Positions 17,422 through 25,343 of a stretch of DNA of 64,000 nucleotides are shown here, piece by piece. Source of the DNA: Sphaerisporangium perillae (lineage in GTDB: Bacteria; Actinomycetota; Actinomycetes; Streptosporangiales; Streptosporangiaceae); NCBI RefSeq assembly GCF_023276435.1, contig NZ_JALLPO010000009.1, forward strand, positions 1-64,000. The letters run 5' to 3'. A model generated the notes under the pieces. It was not told the DNA's origin. It saw only the letters and a list, made by a program, of their open reading frames with translations, and made no database searches. The first letter of the stretch is position 1; each line of letters begins with the position of its first letter. The position numbers and the translations under genes were made by a program.

Positions 17422-18457
17422 GAGCCTGTATCGAAGTCCGCTATGGAGTGGGCGTTGGCCTGATGGTTCGAAGCGTGTCGTCAATCGACAACGAGCGCGG
17501 TCTCCGATAGGTGGTTCGTCGACCAAACGAACCGAACACCGGAGACCTCGTGGCCACCTCAGCGGTGACGCGGCGGTTCGACCTGACTGACGCACAATGG
17601 GCGGTACTGGAGCCGTTGCTGCCGGTGCCGAAGCGATCAGGCCGGCCGTCGTTGTCCAGCAAGCGGCAGCTGATCCATGGGATCCGCTGGCGGGTACCGG
17701 TGCGCCCTGGCGGGATGTGCCCCCCTGCTACGGATCCTGGTCGGCGGTGTATGCGCTGTTCCGGCGATTACAGCGCGATGGCACCTGGTCGCGGATCTTG
17801 ATCGCGCTGCAGGCGCTGGCGGACGCGGCCGGGCGCATCACCTGGGACGTCAGCGTGGATTCCAGCATCGTCCGAGCTCACCAGCACGCCGCGGGCGCAC
17901 GGAAAAAGGGGATCTTCAAGCTGAGCCGCCCGGTGGGAATTGGGTAGAGCCGGCTGATCATGGGTTGGGGCGGTCCCGCGGAGGATGGACCACCAAGTTG
18001 CATCTGGCGTGTGACCAGGGGCAGAAGCCGCTGTCGATCGTACTGACCGCCGGTCAGCGTGGGGATAGCCCGCAGTTCACCGCGGTCATCGACAGCATCC
18101 GCGTACCGCGTCTGGGTGGCGGGCGTCCCCGTACCCGTCCGGATCGGGTGCTGGCTGATAAGGCCTATACCTCCAGGGCCAACCGTGCCTACTTGCGGCG
18201 GCGGGGCATCAAAGCGACGATTCCCAGCAAGGCCGATCAGGACGTCAGCCGTCGTAAGAAGGGGTCGATGGGCGGCCGGCCACCGACCTTCGACCCCGAG
18301 GTCTACAAGCAGCGCCATGCTGTGGAGTGCGGCATCAACCGGCTCAAACGCCATCGTGCGGTCGCGACCCGCTTCGACAAGCTGGCCGTGCGCTACGAAG
18401 CCACGGTCCTCATCGCCGCAATCAACGAATGGCTCTAACCGGCTTCTATACAGACTC
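17422..18457 (+). mobile_element. IS5-family (IS427-group-like) insertion sequence, complete ends
   Basis: A 1036-bp element. Left end GAGCCTGTATCGAAG (17422-17436) and right end CTTCTATACAGACTC (18443-18457) are imperfect terminal inverted repeats. Both ends are flanked by TA (17420-17421 and 18458-18459), the target duplication expected for the IS427 group. One transposase region fills the element. Removing it and one TA restores ...GCCCTAACCG..., a simple target. Confidence 0.8.
17550..18438 (+). pseudogene. IS5/IS427-type DDE transposase with two frame changes
   Basis: Reading starts at GTG 17550 (GGAG five bases upstream) with RRFDLTDAQWAVLEPLLP. Near 17690 the frame changes through what looks like a 4-base deletion (GIRWRV then [10 protein letters not shown]). 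Near 17901-17910 it changes again by -1 at GGAAAAAGGG, a typical A-tract slippery site; programmed -1 shifting is known in this IS group. DDE residues are visible: Asp in WDVSVDSS, Asp in VLADKAYTS and Glu in [14 protein letters not shown]. The second shift is likely natural. The first is a lesion, so this copy should not make active transposase. Confidence 0.75.
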
Positions 18458-18494
18458 TAACCGTGTCCGCTTGCGCCAGGTTGGACGCTTACGC

Positions 18495-18911
18495 TCAGGA
18501 GTCAAGTACGGCGGCGACGGCTTCGATCTCAACGAGCTGGTCGTCGTAACCAAGCACGGTGACTCCCATCAACGTGCTCGGTACGTCATGTTCACCGAAC
18601 GACTCCCGGACTATCTTCCAGGCAGCCCCCAGATCCTCCTGCCGGGTGGACGCGACGAGAACCCTTGTGCTGATGACGTCCTGCAATGATGCGCCAGCGG
18701 CAGTGAGGGCCGTCTGCATGTTCTCGATGGCTTTCGCTGCTTGACCTGCGTAGTCCCCAATCGCTGCCGTCGAGCCGTCCTCGTTCAGGGGACACGCTCC
18801 GGCGAGGAAGATGAGTCGTGACTCGGCAGGCGCCGTGGCTGCATAAGCGTACTGAGCGACGTCGGACAGAGAAGCGGAGCGGATCAAAGTGATGGCACTA
18901 GGCATGGCCAC
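18495..18911 (-). CDS. RidA family protein
   Basis: 138 residues from GTG 18911 (AAAGGA six bases upstream); ATG 18905 is an alternative. It matches the YjgF/YER057c/UK114 (RidA) fold: RLIFLAGACPLNEDG, then AGQAAKAIENMQTALTAAG, VISTRVLVAS and the C-terminal VEIEAVAAV. RidA proteins hydrolyse reactive enamine/imine intermediates made by PLP enzymes. The catalytic Arg of archetypal RidA (in S-Q-x-x-x-x-TRV-type context) may correspond to the Arg of STRVLVAS. It stands alone between two IS5-type remnants, so it may be transferred DNA or a displaced native gene. Confidence 0.8.
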   Translation of the reverse strand: MAMPSAITLIRSASLSDVAQYAYAATAPAESRLIFLAGACPLNEDGSTAAIGDYAGQAAKAIENMQTALTAAGASLQDVISTRVLVASTRQEDLGAAWKIVRESFGEHDVPSTLMGVTVLGYDDQLVEIEAVAAVLDS

Positions 18912-19579
18912 TCAGGTCCTTTCACATCGGGTACAAAGCGACCATGCTGGCATGGGCATGTGACTGCCGCCTCCTATTTTCGTAGGCCAAGCCGCCTGGA
19001 CCTCGCGGACCGCCCGCAGTCACTCCGCCGCCCAGATGCGGCATGGCGATCGCCACAGGGTGGCCGATCGCCGTTCGAGGGCGATCGGCGGTCCAGGACT
19101 TCGTTTCTCAACCCCTTCTTGATCGCCGTGCGCTACGAAGCCACGATCCTCTTGCCGCGATCAGCTCTGATCGACTTCGATACAGGCTCTAGGACCGAGA
19201 AATCGCGCCGATCGACGCGGTGACCTGCCTGTGGGCGCGCTACGAGGAGAACCACCAGGACCGGAACGAGCCGCCCAGGGCGGTGAGCGACGAGAACGGC
19301 CCTCTGCTCAACCTCGTCCACCCTTGTTCCCGATGAGCACGAACAGTACCCGGACGCTTCTCTCCGTCACGATCTTGGCATCGCGCTTGCACATCACGAA
19401 CTTTCGGTGCCGGCGCAGCTCGAAGGCGAAAGGGCACGTGGGGACTCGTGAGGGTCGATGTCATTCCTGGGGGACAACTCTCACCTACCGCCTGAATAGG
19501 TACCCCAAGGAGCCGCTGCACACCGAATTGACAGTTCGGGAGTGAGCGTGAGCCCATGCGAGGTACCTCGCCGACTCCC
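18912..19579. other. Gene-poor stretch with degraded sequence
   Basis: Apart from the IS remnant at 19125-19191 I see no supportable gene. The + frame around 19195-19325 reads IDAVTCLWARYEENHQDRNEPP and similar natural-looking residues before a stop. It may be a scrap of a lost gene, but has no start and I cannot name it. GC is lower than in the housekeeping regions. Confidence 0.4.
19125..19191 (+). mobile_element. 3'-end remnant of a related IS5-type element
   Basis: GCCGTGCGCTACGAAGCCAC followed by GATCCTC matches the transposase 3' end of the IS at 17422-18457 (around 18386-18412) with a few changes. The remnant ends in GACTTCGATACAGGCTC plus TA, a good copy of the IS terminal inverted repeat. 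The bases between are partly deleted. It is the right end of a second, different copy of the same family. Confidence 0.7.
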
Positions 19580-19587
19580 TGTGAGCC

Positions 19588-19608
19588 GCCCGCACGCGGC
19601 GTGCGGGC
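19588..19608 (-). terminator. Hairpin downstream of the kinase gene
   Basis: GCCCGCACGC and GCGTGCGGGC form a perfect 10-bp dyad separated by one base; a real loop would use the inner pairs. It lies 30 bases after the stop of the leftward Ser/Thr kinase gene. Confidence 0.5.
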
Positions 19609-19637
19609 TCTCACTTCGGCCATTGACGGCGCCGTGG

Positions 19638-21239
19638 TCAGGATCGGCCGAGATGGCGGAGCACCTGTGCGCGGGTCGTGGCGTCGAGGCCGTTGAGCAG
19701 TTGGTCGGCGTGGCTGCCCGGCAGTGACTTCAGCAGCGCGGAGACGGTGGCGGGAGATACGTAGCAAAGGACGCCGCACGCCTGCGTCACCGAACGGGCC
19801 GCCATGGCCTCGACCAGTGGAGCGGCGGCGGGGCCTGTGGCGAGGACGCCGATGATGCCGGCCGCGGTCCGGGCGTGGGTGTGCGCGAGAATCCTCGCGG
19901 CCTCGCCGGGCCGCATGGCGGTCAGGAGCGCGGCGGCCTCGTCGAGATCCATGTAGTCGACGGCCCTGCCGGCCTGGGCCGCTTTCAGCATCTGGAGCAC
20001 CGAGGCGGTCTCCTGCGGGCTGGCGGCCATCCTGCCCAGCAGCCCGCCGGTGGCCTTGGCGGGGATCACCGTCAGAATGGACGCCGCCTTGCTTCGAGGC
20101 ATCGCCAACAGGACCGCTCCCGCGACCCGTGACTCGACCCTGGTCAGCACCTCCCGAGCGGCCTCTGGGGACAGCGAGGCAAAGGACCGGGCTGCGGATC
20201 CGGCGGACATGCCGCTGACCAGCCTCGCCGCCTTCTCAGGGTCGAGTCCCGTGAGGTTCGGCGACTCCGGCGCCACGGGCCTGGGCGACTTCGGCGGGAC
20301 GGGCCTCGGCGACTCCGGCGCCATGGGCTTGTGCGACTCCGGCGGGGTGGGCCTGTACGGCTTCGGCGGGGTGGGCTTCGAGGGCGCGGGCTTCACCGGC
20401 ACGCGCGGCTCGGGTCCGGCAGGGGTGCCGTCGATGATCGACCGCAGGGTGAGCGTGAGCTCGCGCGCGTTCATCCGCTGGTCCGGGTCCTTGTGAAGCA
20501 GCCGTACGATCGCGTCGGCCAGCGGCCCCGGGCGGGCCGCCTCAGGAGGAGAGTGGTCGGTGACGGCTCGCATGGTCGCGAGGAGGTCGTCACGGCGGAA
20601 GGGCGAGTACCCCTCGAGGGCGTAGAAGAAGGTGACACCGAGAGACCACAGGTCGGAGGACGGTTTCAGGGGGCGTCCTTCGATCCGCTCGGGCGCCATG
20701 AACTCGAGGGTGCCGATGAAGCCGTTCTGAGCGGTGAGGGTGCTCTCGCCGCCGATGCGGGCGATGCCGAAGTCCACCAGGAACACCTTGCCGGCCTCCC
20801 CGATCACGATGTTGGCGGGCTTCACGTCACGGTGCAGCACGCCCGCGCTGTGCGTGGCGTCCAGCGCGCCGAGCACCCGGATGCCGATCTCGGCCAGCTC
20901 CCGCTCGCCGAGCGTACGGTCCTCGATGAGATCACGAAGCGAGCGGCCCTTGATGTAGGCCATGACGATCCAGGGGCGGCCTCTCTCCTCGAACACGTCG
21001 TAGATGTCGACGACGCAGGGGTGCTCGATGCCTGCCGCGGCCCGCGCCTCGCGCAGGGCCCGCTCCCGGCGCACCGACAGGGGCTCGCCGTTCTCGGCCA
21101 TCACGAGCTCCTTGAGCGCGACGTGGCGCCCGAGTCTCTCGTCGGCGGCCAGCCAGACGTTGCCCATGCCTCCCCTGCCCAGCCGCAGCATGAGCCGGTA
21201 ACGGCTATTGACCAGGCGGGCCCCCGATCCGGACATCAT
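19638..21239 (-). CDS. Ser/Thr protein kinase with C-terminal MgtE_N-like helical repeats
   Basis: 533 residues. Kinase domain (about 14-265) is complete: glycine loop GRGGMGNVW (21-29), Lys43 in VALKEL, HRDVKPANI (136-144), DFG (156-158), GTLEFMAPE and SDLWSLGV. A Pro/Ser-rich linker (about 270-330) with repeated PESPRPV/PKSPRPV units follows. The last 200 residues are short helical repeats of the type PEKAARLV..M...AARSFASLSPEAA, resembling the N-terminal MgtE/HEAT-like repeat. There is no transmembrane segment. The start lies 6 bases after the DUF4407 stop, so the two are one operon. Placement suggests that it phosphorylates components of the adjacent GTPase module (inference). Confidence 0.85.
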   Translation of the reverse strand: MMSGSGARLVNSRYRLMLRLGRGGMGNVWLAADERLGRHVALKELVMAENGEPLSVRRERALREARAAAGIEHPCVVDIYDVFEERGRPWIVMAYIKGRSLRDLIEDRTLGERELAEIGIRVLGALDATHSAGVLHRDVKPANIVIGEAGKVFLVDFGIARIGGESTLTAQNGFIGTLEFMAPERIEGRPLKPSSDLWSLGVTFFYALEGYSPFRRDDLLATMRAVTDHSPPEAARPGPLADAIVRLLHKDPDQRMNARELTLTLRSIIDGTPAGPEPRVPVKPAPSKPTPPKPYRPTPPESHKPMAPESPRPVPPKSPRPVAPESPNLTGLDPEKAARLVSGMSAGSAARSFASLSPEAAREVLTRVESRVAGAVLLAMPRSKAASILTVIPAKATGGLLGRMAASPQETASVLQMLKAAQAGRAVDYMDLDEAAALLTAMRPGEAARILAHTHARTAAGIIGVLATGPAAAPLVEAMAARSVTQACGVLCYVSPATVSALLKSLPGSHADQLLNGLDATTRAQVLRHLGRS

Positions 21240-21245
21240 CGGGGC

Positions 21246-22619
21246 TCAGTGATCGTCTTCTGGGAACAGCTCGAATCCGCGGGAACGCTCGGAGCTGTGC
21301 GCCTCCGCGAGGGTGGCGACGCGCGTGTCCGGCATCTCCCGGAGCGCCTCGTCCTCCAGGGTGCCGTGCTCGTGTTCCAGAGTGATCGGCTCGGACAGGG
21401 GCGGCCCGGCCTCCGTACGAGGGTCGAGCGGGGTGGTCGCGGTAAGCGGGGGCTCCTGATCCGGGGTGGGCTGCCTGGTCCAGATATCGCGTATCGCCGA
21501 AGATCCTCCCTGCGCACCCAGCCGGGCTCCCAGGTTCAGGGTCTCGCGGGCCTGCAGGAGCTCGTTGCGCGCCACGAGGGCGAGCACCTTCTCGTAGTTG
21601 CCGGGCTTCTGCATCAGCTTGACCGCCACCGGCAGGCACTCGATCAGCAGGAACAGCAGGAACAGCAGCGCGCGGGCCACGTTGAGGGTGAAGTCCTTGC
21701 CGGAGACCTCGTTGAGAGCCCGCAGCCTGATCAGCAGCCCGTTCAGTGTCTGGTTCTCCGCGTTGAACGACGCCTGCAGGTCGCTCTGCTGCCTCACCGC
21801 CGCGTCGAGCTGTGCCTGGACCTTGGGCAGTTCTGCCTTGGCCGCCGCGAGCCGGAGGCCCTTCGCGCTCTCGTCGGTGGCGGTGAGCTGCTTCTTGCGG
21901 TCGTCGATCTGCCGGTTGAGCTTGTCGACCAGACCTTTCGCCTTCTTGTAGGAGCTCTCACTGGCTCGCGCCAGCACGCCGTCCCCCTTGCGGGGGCAGT
22001 CCCGCCCGCCGTAGAGCTGGCACTGCCATTCGTCGTAGTGCTTCTTGGCCTGGGCCTGCTGGGCGTCACGTTCGGCGATCAGGGCTTTGATCTTCGGATC
22101 CTTCGCCGGGTCCTGGGGCACCTCGCCGCCCGAGGCGACGACCTTCTCCTGCTCGGCCACGGCCTGGCGGAGCCGCGCGACCTCCTTGCCGACGGTTCCC
22201 CGCGCCTGCTGGTCGGTGAACGCGTTGGCTCGCTCCTGCTTGATCTCGACGATCTGGGCGTCGATCTCGGACTTGAAGATCTGGAGGACCAAGGGCGTGG
22301 AGATGACCACGCCGAGCAGCACGGCCATGAGAATCCGGGGCACGGCCAGCCGCCATTGGCGCGGCCCGTCGGGCTGGATGGAGCTGACCAGCCATCGGTC
22401 GAGGCTCAGGATGGCCAATCCCCACACGAGGCTGGCGGGTACGGCGATGAGGACGCTGACGCCGAGGGCGCTGTACAGGGCGAATGCCATTGAGATGGTG
22501 GCCAGCACGCTGGTGGTGAGGACCGCTCCGCCGATGCCTTCGAACTTGCCTCGGTCGGTAGGGCAGCGTTCGAGGATCTCCGGTCGAGCACCGGACAGGA
22601 CGATTAGCAACCTTCTCAT
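21246..22619 (-). CDS. DUF4407 membrane protein with long coiled-coil region
   Basis: 457 residues. Four hydrophobic segments are visible: about 32-52, 56-70 and 93-112 near the N-terminus, and one at about 317-335 (VARALLFLLFLLIECLPV). Between the third and fourth lies a 200-residue charged region rich in Lys, Glu, Gln and Ala, with coiled-coil character. This is the DUF4407 layout. The start context is SLDRW and GARPE typical of the family. The family has no established biochemical function. It is co-transcribed with the Ser/Thr kinase and divergent from the vWA-like/GTPase/GAP1 genes, so it is a candidate membrane anchor or sensor for that system. Its C-terminal tail is acidic. Confidence 0.8.
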   Translation of the reverse strand: MRRLLIVLSGARPEILERCPTDRGKFEGIGGAVLTTSVLATISMAFALYSALGVSVLIAVPASLVWGLAILSLDRWLVSSIQPDGPRQWRLAVPRILMAVLLGVVISTPLVLQIFKSEIDAQIVEIKQERANAFTDQQARGTVGKEVARLRQAVAEQEKVVASGGEVPQDPAKDPKIKALIAERDAQQAQAKKHYDEWQCQLYGGRDCPRKGDGVLARASESSYKKAKGLVDKLNRQIDDRKKQLTATDESAKGLRLAAAKAELPKVQAQLDAAVRQQSDLQASFNAENQTLNGLLIRLRALNEVSGKDFTLNVARALLFLLFLLIECLPVAVKLMQKPGNYEKVLALVARNELLQARETLNLGARLGAQGGSSAIRDIWTRQPTPDQEPPLTATTPLDPRTEAGPPLSEPITLEHEHGTLEDEALREMPDTRVATLAEAHSSERSRGFELFPEDDH

Positions 22620-22800
22620 CTATTCTCCCCGCAATGGCGCCGCGTCTGGGACATCCTATTTCGTCCGCACCAGCATCATCACCAGGTGACTGGATTAACC
22701 TGTACATGTATCTGGATATGGTCATACCGCAACGCGCCGTGCGAGTGACCACGCATTACAGCGCATCTGGACTCCAGGTCGAGGGGACAAACGTGGCGTT
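22620..22800. promoter_or_regulatory. Divergent intergenic region of the kinase and GTPase gene sets
   Basis: 180 bases separate the leftward DUF4407-kinase pair from the rightward vWA-like-GTPase-GAP1 set. The middle (about 22690-22770) is AT-richer than its surroundings and likely holds promoters for both directions. I see no convincing consensus or long dyad. Confidence 0.4.
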
Positions 22801-24273
22801 ATGGGGAGTAATAGTCGGTTTGTTCCCTACGCTCAGCCGGAGCCGTATTTGACAGAGTCAGGTGAGGACCTCCTCCGCAAGGCCCTCACCGGGGGGATCG
22901 CAGAGCTCACCGGTTCCAAGCGCCTCATCGTGTTCGAGATCGCCGCGGAGGGCATCACCGCCTTCGACGTACGCCGCGACGAGACCGGTACGCCACGCGG
23001 CCGGGTCGGGCCGGTGATGCCCTGGAAGGACTCCGTCACGTCCTCGGCCGAGCGGGCGGTCGCCATGACCTCGGCCCTGTCCGGCGAAGCCATGGTCATC
23101 CTGGTGTGCCCGTCTCCGGACAGCCCGCCGGTCGATCAGGCGATGGAGTCGCTACGGGCCGCACGCCCGGGGGTGCTCACCTTCGCCGAGTCGGGCGTGA
23201 GGGTTGCCGAGCTACTCCGCCAGGTCATCGCCGACGAGCCGCTGTGGCAGTCGTACGACCTGGTCGTGCTGCAGCGGCATCCGGTGACGGGCGGGATCCG
23301 GTTCGCCGGCCATCCGATGTTCCGGATCGAAGCGCGTCGTGGAGAGCTCGCCGAGTTCGCCGTGGACTGCGAGCCGGGCGACGAGCACGGCACCATGTTC
23401 GCGGTCGCGGCCTGGCAGGGCCCCCGGCCTCGCCTGCTGTCGGTTCACGCGGCGAGTCTCCCGCCCGGGCGGCACCGGATCGTCGCGGAGCTGGAGCGGC
23501 CGGGACGGGTCCTGTTCCACGAACCGCCGGGACTCGTCAGGTGCGACCGCACCTGGGACGAGCTGGTCGCCTCGGTGCCGCCCCGGCTGGATCGCCCGGC
23601 GGATCCGGCGCACCTGATCTGCGCTGTCGAGGTCGGCGGCCCCAGGAGCCAGGTGGCCGAACGGCTCAGCCGCGTCGGCCAGCTCGTCACGGCGATGGCC
23701 GACGACCTGTTCATCGGGCTCCGGGTGTCGCTGATCGCCTATGGCACGCACTCGTTCGAACGGAGAATCCCCGACGAACCGGTCCACGTGGCGTGCTGGC
23801 AGGTCTCTCCTGAGCAGGCTCAGGACTCCCTGCGGCGCCTTGAGGAGCGTCATGATCTCCGCATGCCCGCGGGCGGAGCCACGGCGCGGGGGTACGCCTA
23901 CGCGGCGCAGGTCGAGGACATGCTGGCCGAGGTGACGCGCAGGCTCGACTCCGGCAGCCATGTCCGGACGGTACTGCTCACGGTCGGGGACCGGCCACCG
24001 CACCCGCCACGCGCGCACCCGTCGGAAATCCTGCCCTGTCCGCACAGGATCGACTGGGAACAGCATGTGCTCCGGCTCGAACGTCACCCCGCCCTGGTGT
24101 TCGGGGCGATCTGCGACCAGCCCCCCGAGCGTGCGCACCCCATCTGGTCCCGGCTCGGGCGGGAAGCGCTGGCCCACCTGGACGCCGTGGACGTTCACGG
24201 ACTCAGCGCCGACCTGGGCCTCACTCCGCCGCAGGTGCAGCGATTCCCTCTCCCCTTCCTCGCGGTGCCGTGA
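22801..24273 (+). CDS. vWA-like domain protein of a GTPase-associated module
   Basis: 490 residues from ATG 22801; the Shine-Dalgarno is weak (GAGGGG about 15 bases upstream). The N-terminal half contains two beta/alpha stretches (RLIVFEIAAEGITAFDVRRD; AMVILVCPSPDSPP). The C-terminal half (about 270-470) looks like a von Willebrand A fold: LICAVEVGGPRSQVAERL at the first strand, LRVSLIAYGTHSF, MPAGGATARGYAYAAQVEDM and VRTVLLTVGDRPPH. The MIDAS DxSxS is replaced by VEVGG, so metal binding is doubtful. No membrane segment. It is 36 bases upstream of the GTPase gene and likely in the same transcript. I do not recognise a named family. Confidence 0.6.
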   Translation: MGSNSRFVPYAQPEPYLTESGEDLLRKALTGGIAELTGSKRLIVFEIAAEGITAFDVRRDETGTPRGRVGPVMPWKDSVTSSAERAVAMTSALSGEAMVILVCPSPDSPPVDQAMESLRAARPGVLTFAESGVRVAELLRQVIADEPLWQSYDLVVLQRHPVTGGIRFAGHPMFRIEARRGELAEFAVDCEPGDEHGTMFAVAAWQGPRPRLLSVHAASLPPGRHRIVAELERPGRVLFHEPPGLVRCDRTWDELVASVPPRLDRPADPAHLICAVEVGGPRSQVAERLSRVGQLVTAMADDLFIGLRVSLIAYGTHSFERRIPDEPVHVACWQVSPEQAQDSLRRLEERHDLRMPAGGATARGYAYAAQVEDMLAEVTRRLDSGSHVRTVLLTVGDRPPHPPRAHPSEILPCPHRIDWEQHVLRLERHPALVFGAICDQPPERAHPIWSRLGREALAHLDAVDVHGLSADLGLTPPQVQRFPLPFLAVP

Positions 24274-24309
24274 CCAGGCATCGACGAAACAGTTCGAATG
24301 AGGTCATAC

Positions 24310-25335
24310 ATGCCCCTTGAGCATGGACAACCGGCGCACTCCGATCACAACATCGCGATCTGGGGCGCCCCGGGCAGCGGCAAGACCACGTTTCTCGCCG
24401 CCCTGAACATCGCGCTCATCCTCAAAGAGGGTCCATGGAAGGTCATCGGCGCCGACGGCCCCTCCCGCGACTTCCTGATCGAGATGACCAGCGTACTGTC
24501 CCAGCATCAACGTTTTCCCGAGGCGACCCTGACTCTCGGCCACTACCGGTGGTTTCTGAGCAGACAGCCCGAGAAGAAAGGCAGAGGCTGGGGGTTCGGG
24601 CGAAAGCCGTCCCCCGATCACCGGATCGGCCTCGACGTGCTGGACGCGCCGGGCGGCTTCTACCGTGCCAAACGCACCGGTTCCGGAACCGACCGGGAGG
24701 AGCTGCTCAGCAATCTCGAACGCAGCAGAGGAATCGTCTACCTGTTCGATCCGATCCGTGAATTCAAGGACGGCGACGCGTTCAATTACCTGCATGGCGT
24801 GCTGACCGATCTCGCCGGGCGAATGCTCGCGAAAAACCGGTTCGGCGACGACATGCTGCCCCACCATCTCGCGGTGTGCGTCACCAAGTTCGACGAGCTC
24901 AGAATTCTGGAGACGGCGGAGAAGCTGGGACTACTCGCGCCGGACCCCGACGATCCGCACGGCTTTCCCCGGATCGACGACGACTTCGCGGAGGAGCTGT
25001 TCCAGCAGCTTTGCAGCGTGTCCGCCACCGGCAACGCGAGGATGGTCGTGCCCGCTCTCAAGCAGTTCTTCCGGCCGGAGCGGATCAAGTTCTTCGTGAC
25101 CTCCTCGATCGGTTTCTATCTGGACCCGGCGAAGGGGGTCTACGATCCCGACGACCCTCAGAACCTGGTTCCAGAGGCCCCCACGTCCCCGGGCGATTCC
25201 CGGAGTACCGGTATCGCACCTGCCGGCAAGTTCCGGATCCGCGGCCAGGCGCACCCGATCAACGTGATGGAGCCGATGCTCTGGCTCGGACAGCGGATGT
25301 CCTCCGACCGGCGACGCGGGGAGGCCGGAGGGTGA
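24310..25335 (+). CDS. P-loop GTPase of the double-GTPase (TRAFAC-like) type
   Basis: 341 residues from ATG 24310, five bases after GAGGT; an ATG at 24298 lacks a ribosome site. Walker A GAPGSGKT is at residues 19-26, and a DxxG-type motif in GLDVLDAPGG near 110. VCVTKFDEL near 190 fits the (N/T)KxD guanine-specificity motif. The rest is alpha/beta with a loose C-terminal tail. The pattern fits the DO-GTPase families found beside GAP1 proteins in predicted NTP-dependent conflict or signalling systems. The stop overlaps or nearly touches the next gene, which indicates coupling. The nucleotide is inferred as GTP from TKFD; an ATPase cannot be excluded. Confidence 0.75.
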   Translation: MPLEHGQPAHSDHNIAIWGAPGSGKTTFLAALNIALILKEGPWKVIGADGPSRDFLIEMTSVLSQHQRFPEATLTLGHYRWFLSRQPEKKGRGWGFGRKPSPDHRIGLDVLDAPGGFYRAKRTGSGTDREELLSNLERSRGIVYLFDPIREFKDGDAFNYLHGVLTDLAGRMLAKNRFGDDMLPHHLAVCVTKFDELRILETAEKLGLLAPDPDDPHGFPRIDDDFAEELFQQLCSVSATGNARMVVPALKQFFRPERIKFFVTSSIGFYLDPAKGVYDPDDPQNLVPEAPTSPGDSRSTGIAPAGKFRIRGQAHPINVMEPMLWLGQRMSSDRRRGEAGG

Positions 25336-25343
25336 GCCGTGAG

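Noticed and set aside
19240-19779. Minus-strand 179-residue frame overlapping the end of the kinase
   Set aside because: It runs in a different frame through the kinase 3' end and terminator hairpin, with an Arg/Pro/Ser composition typical of shadow frames.
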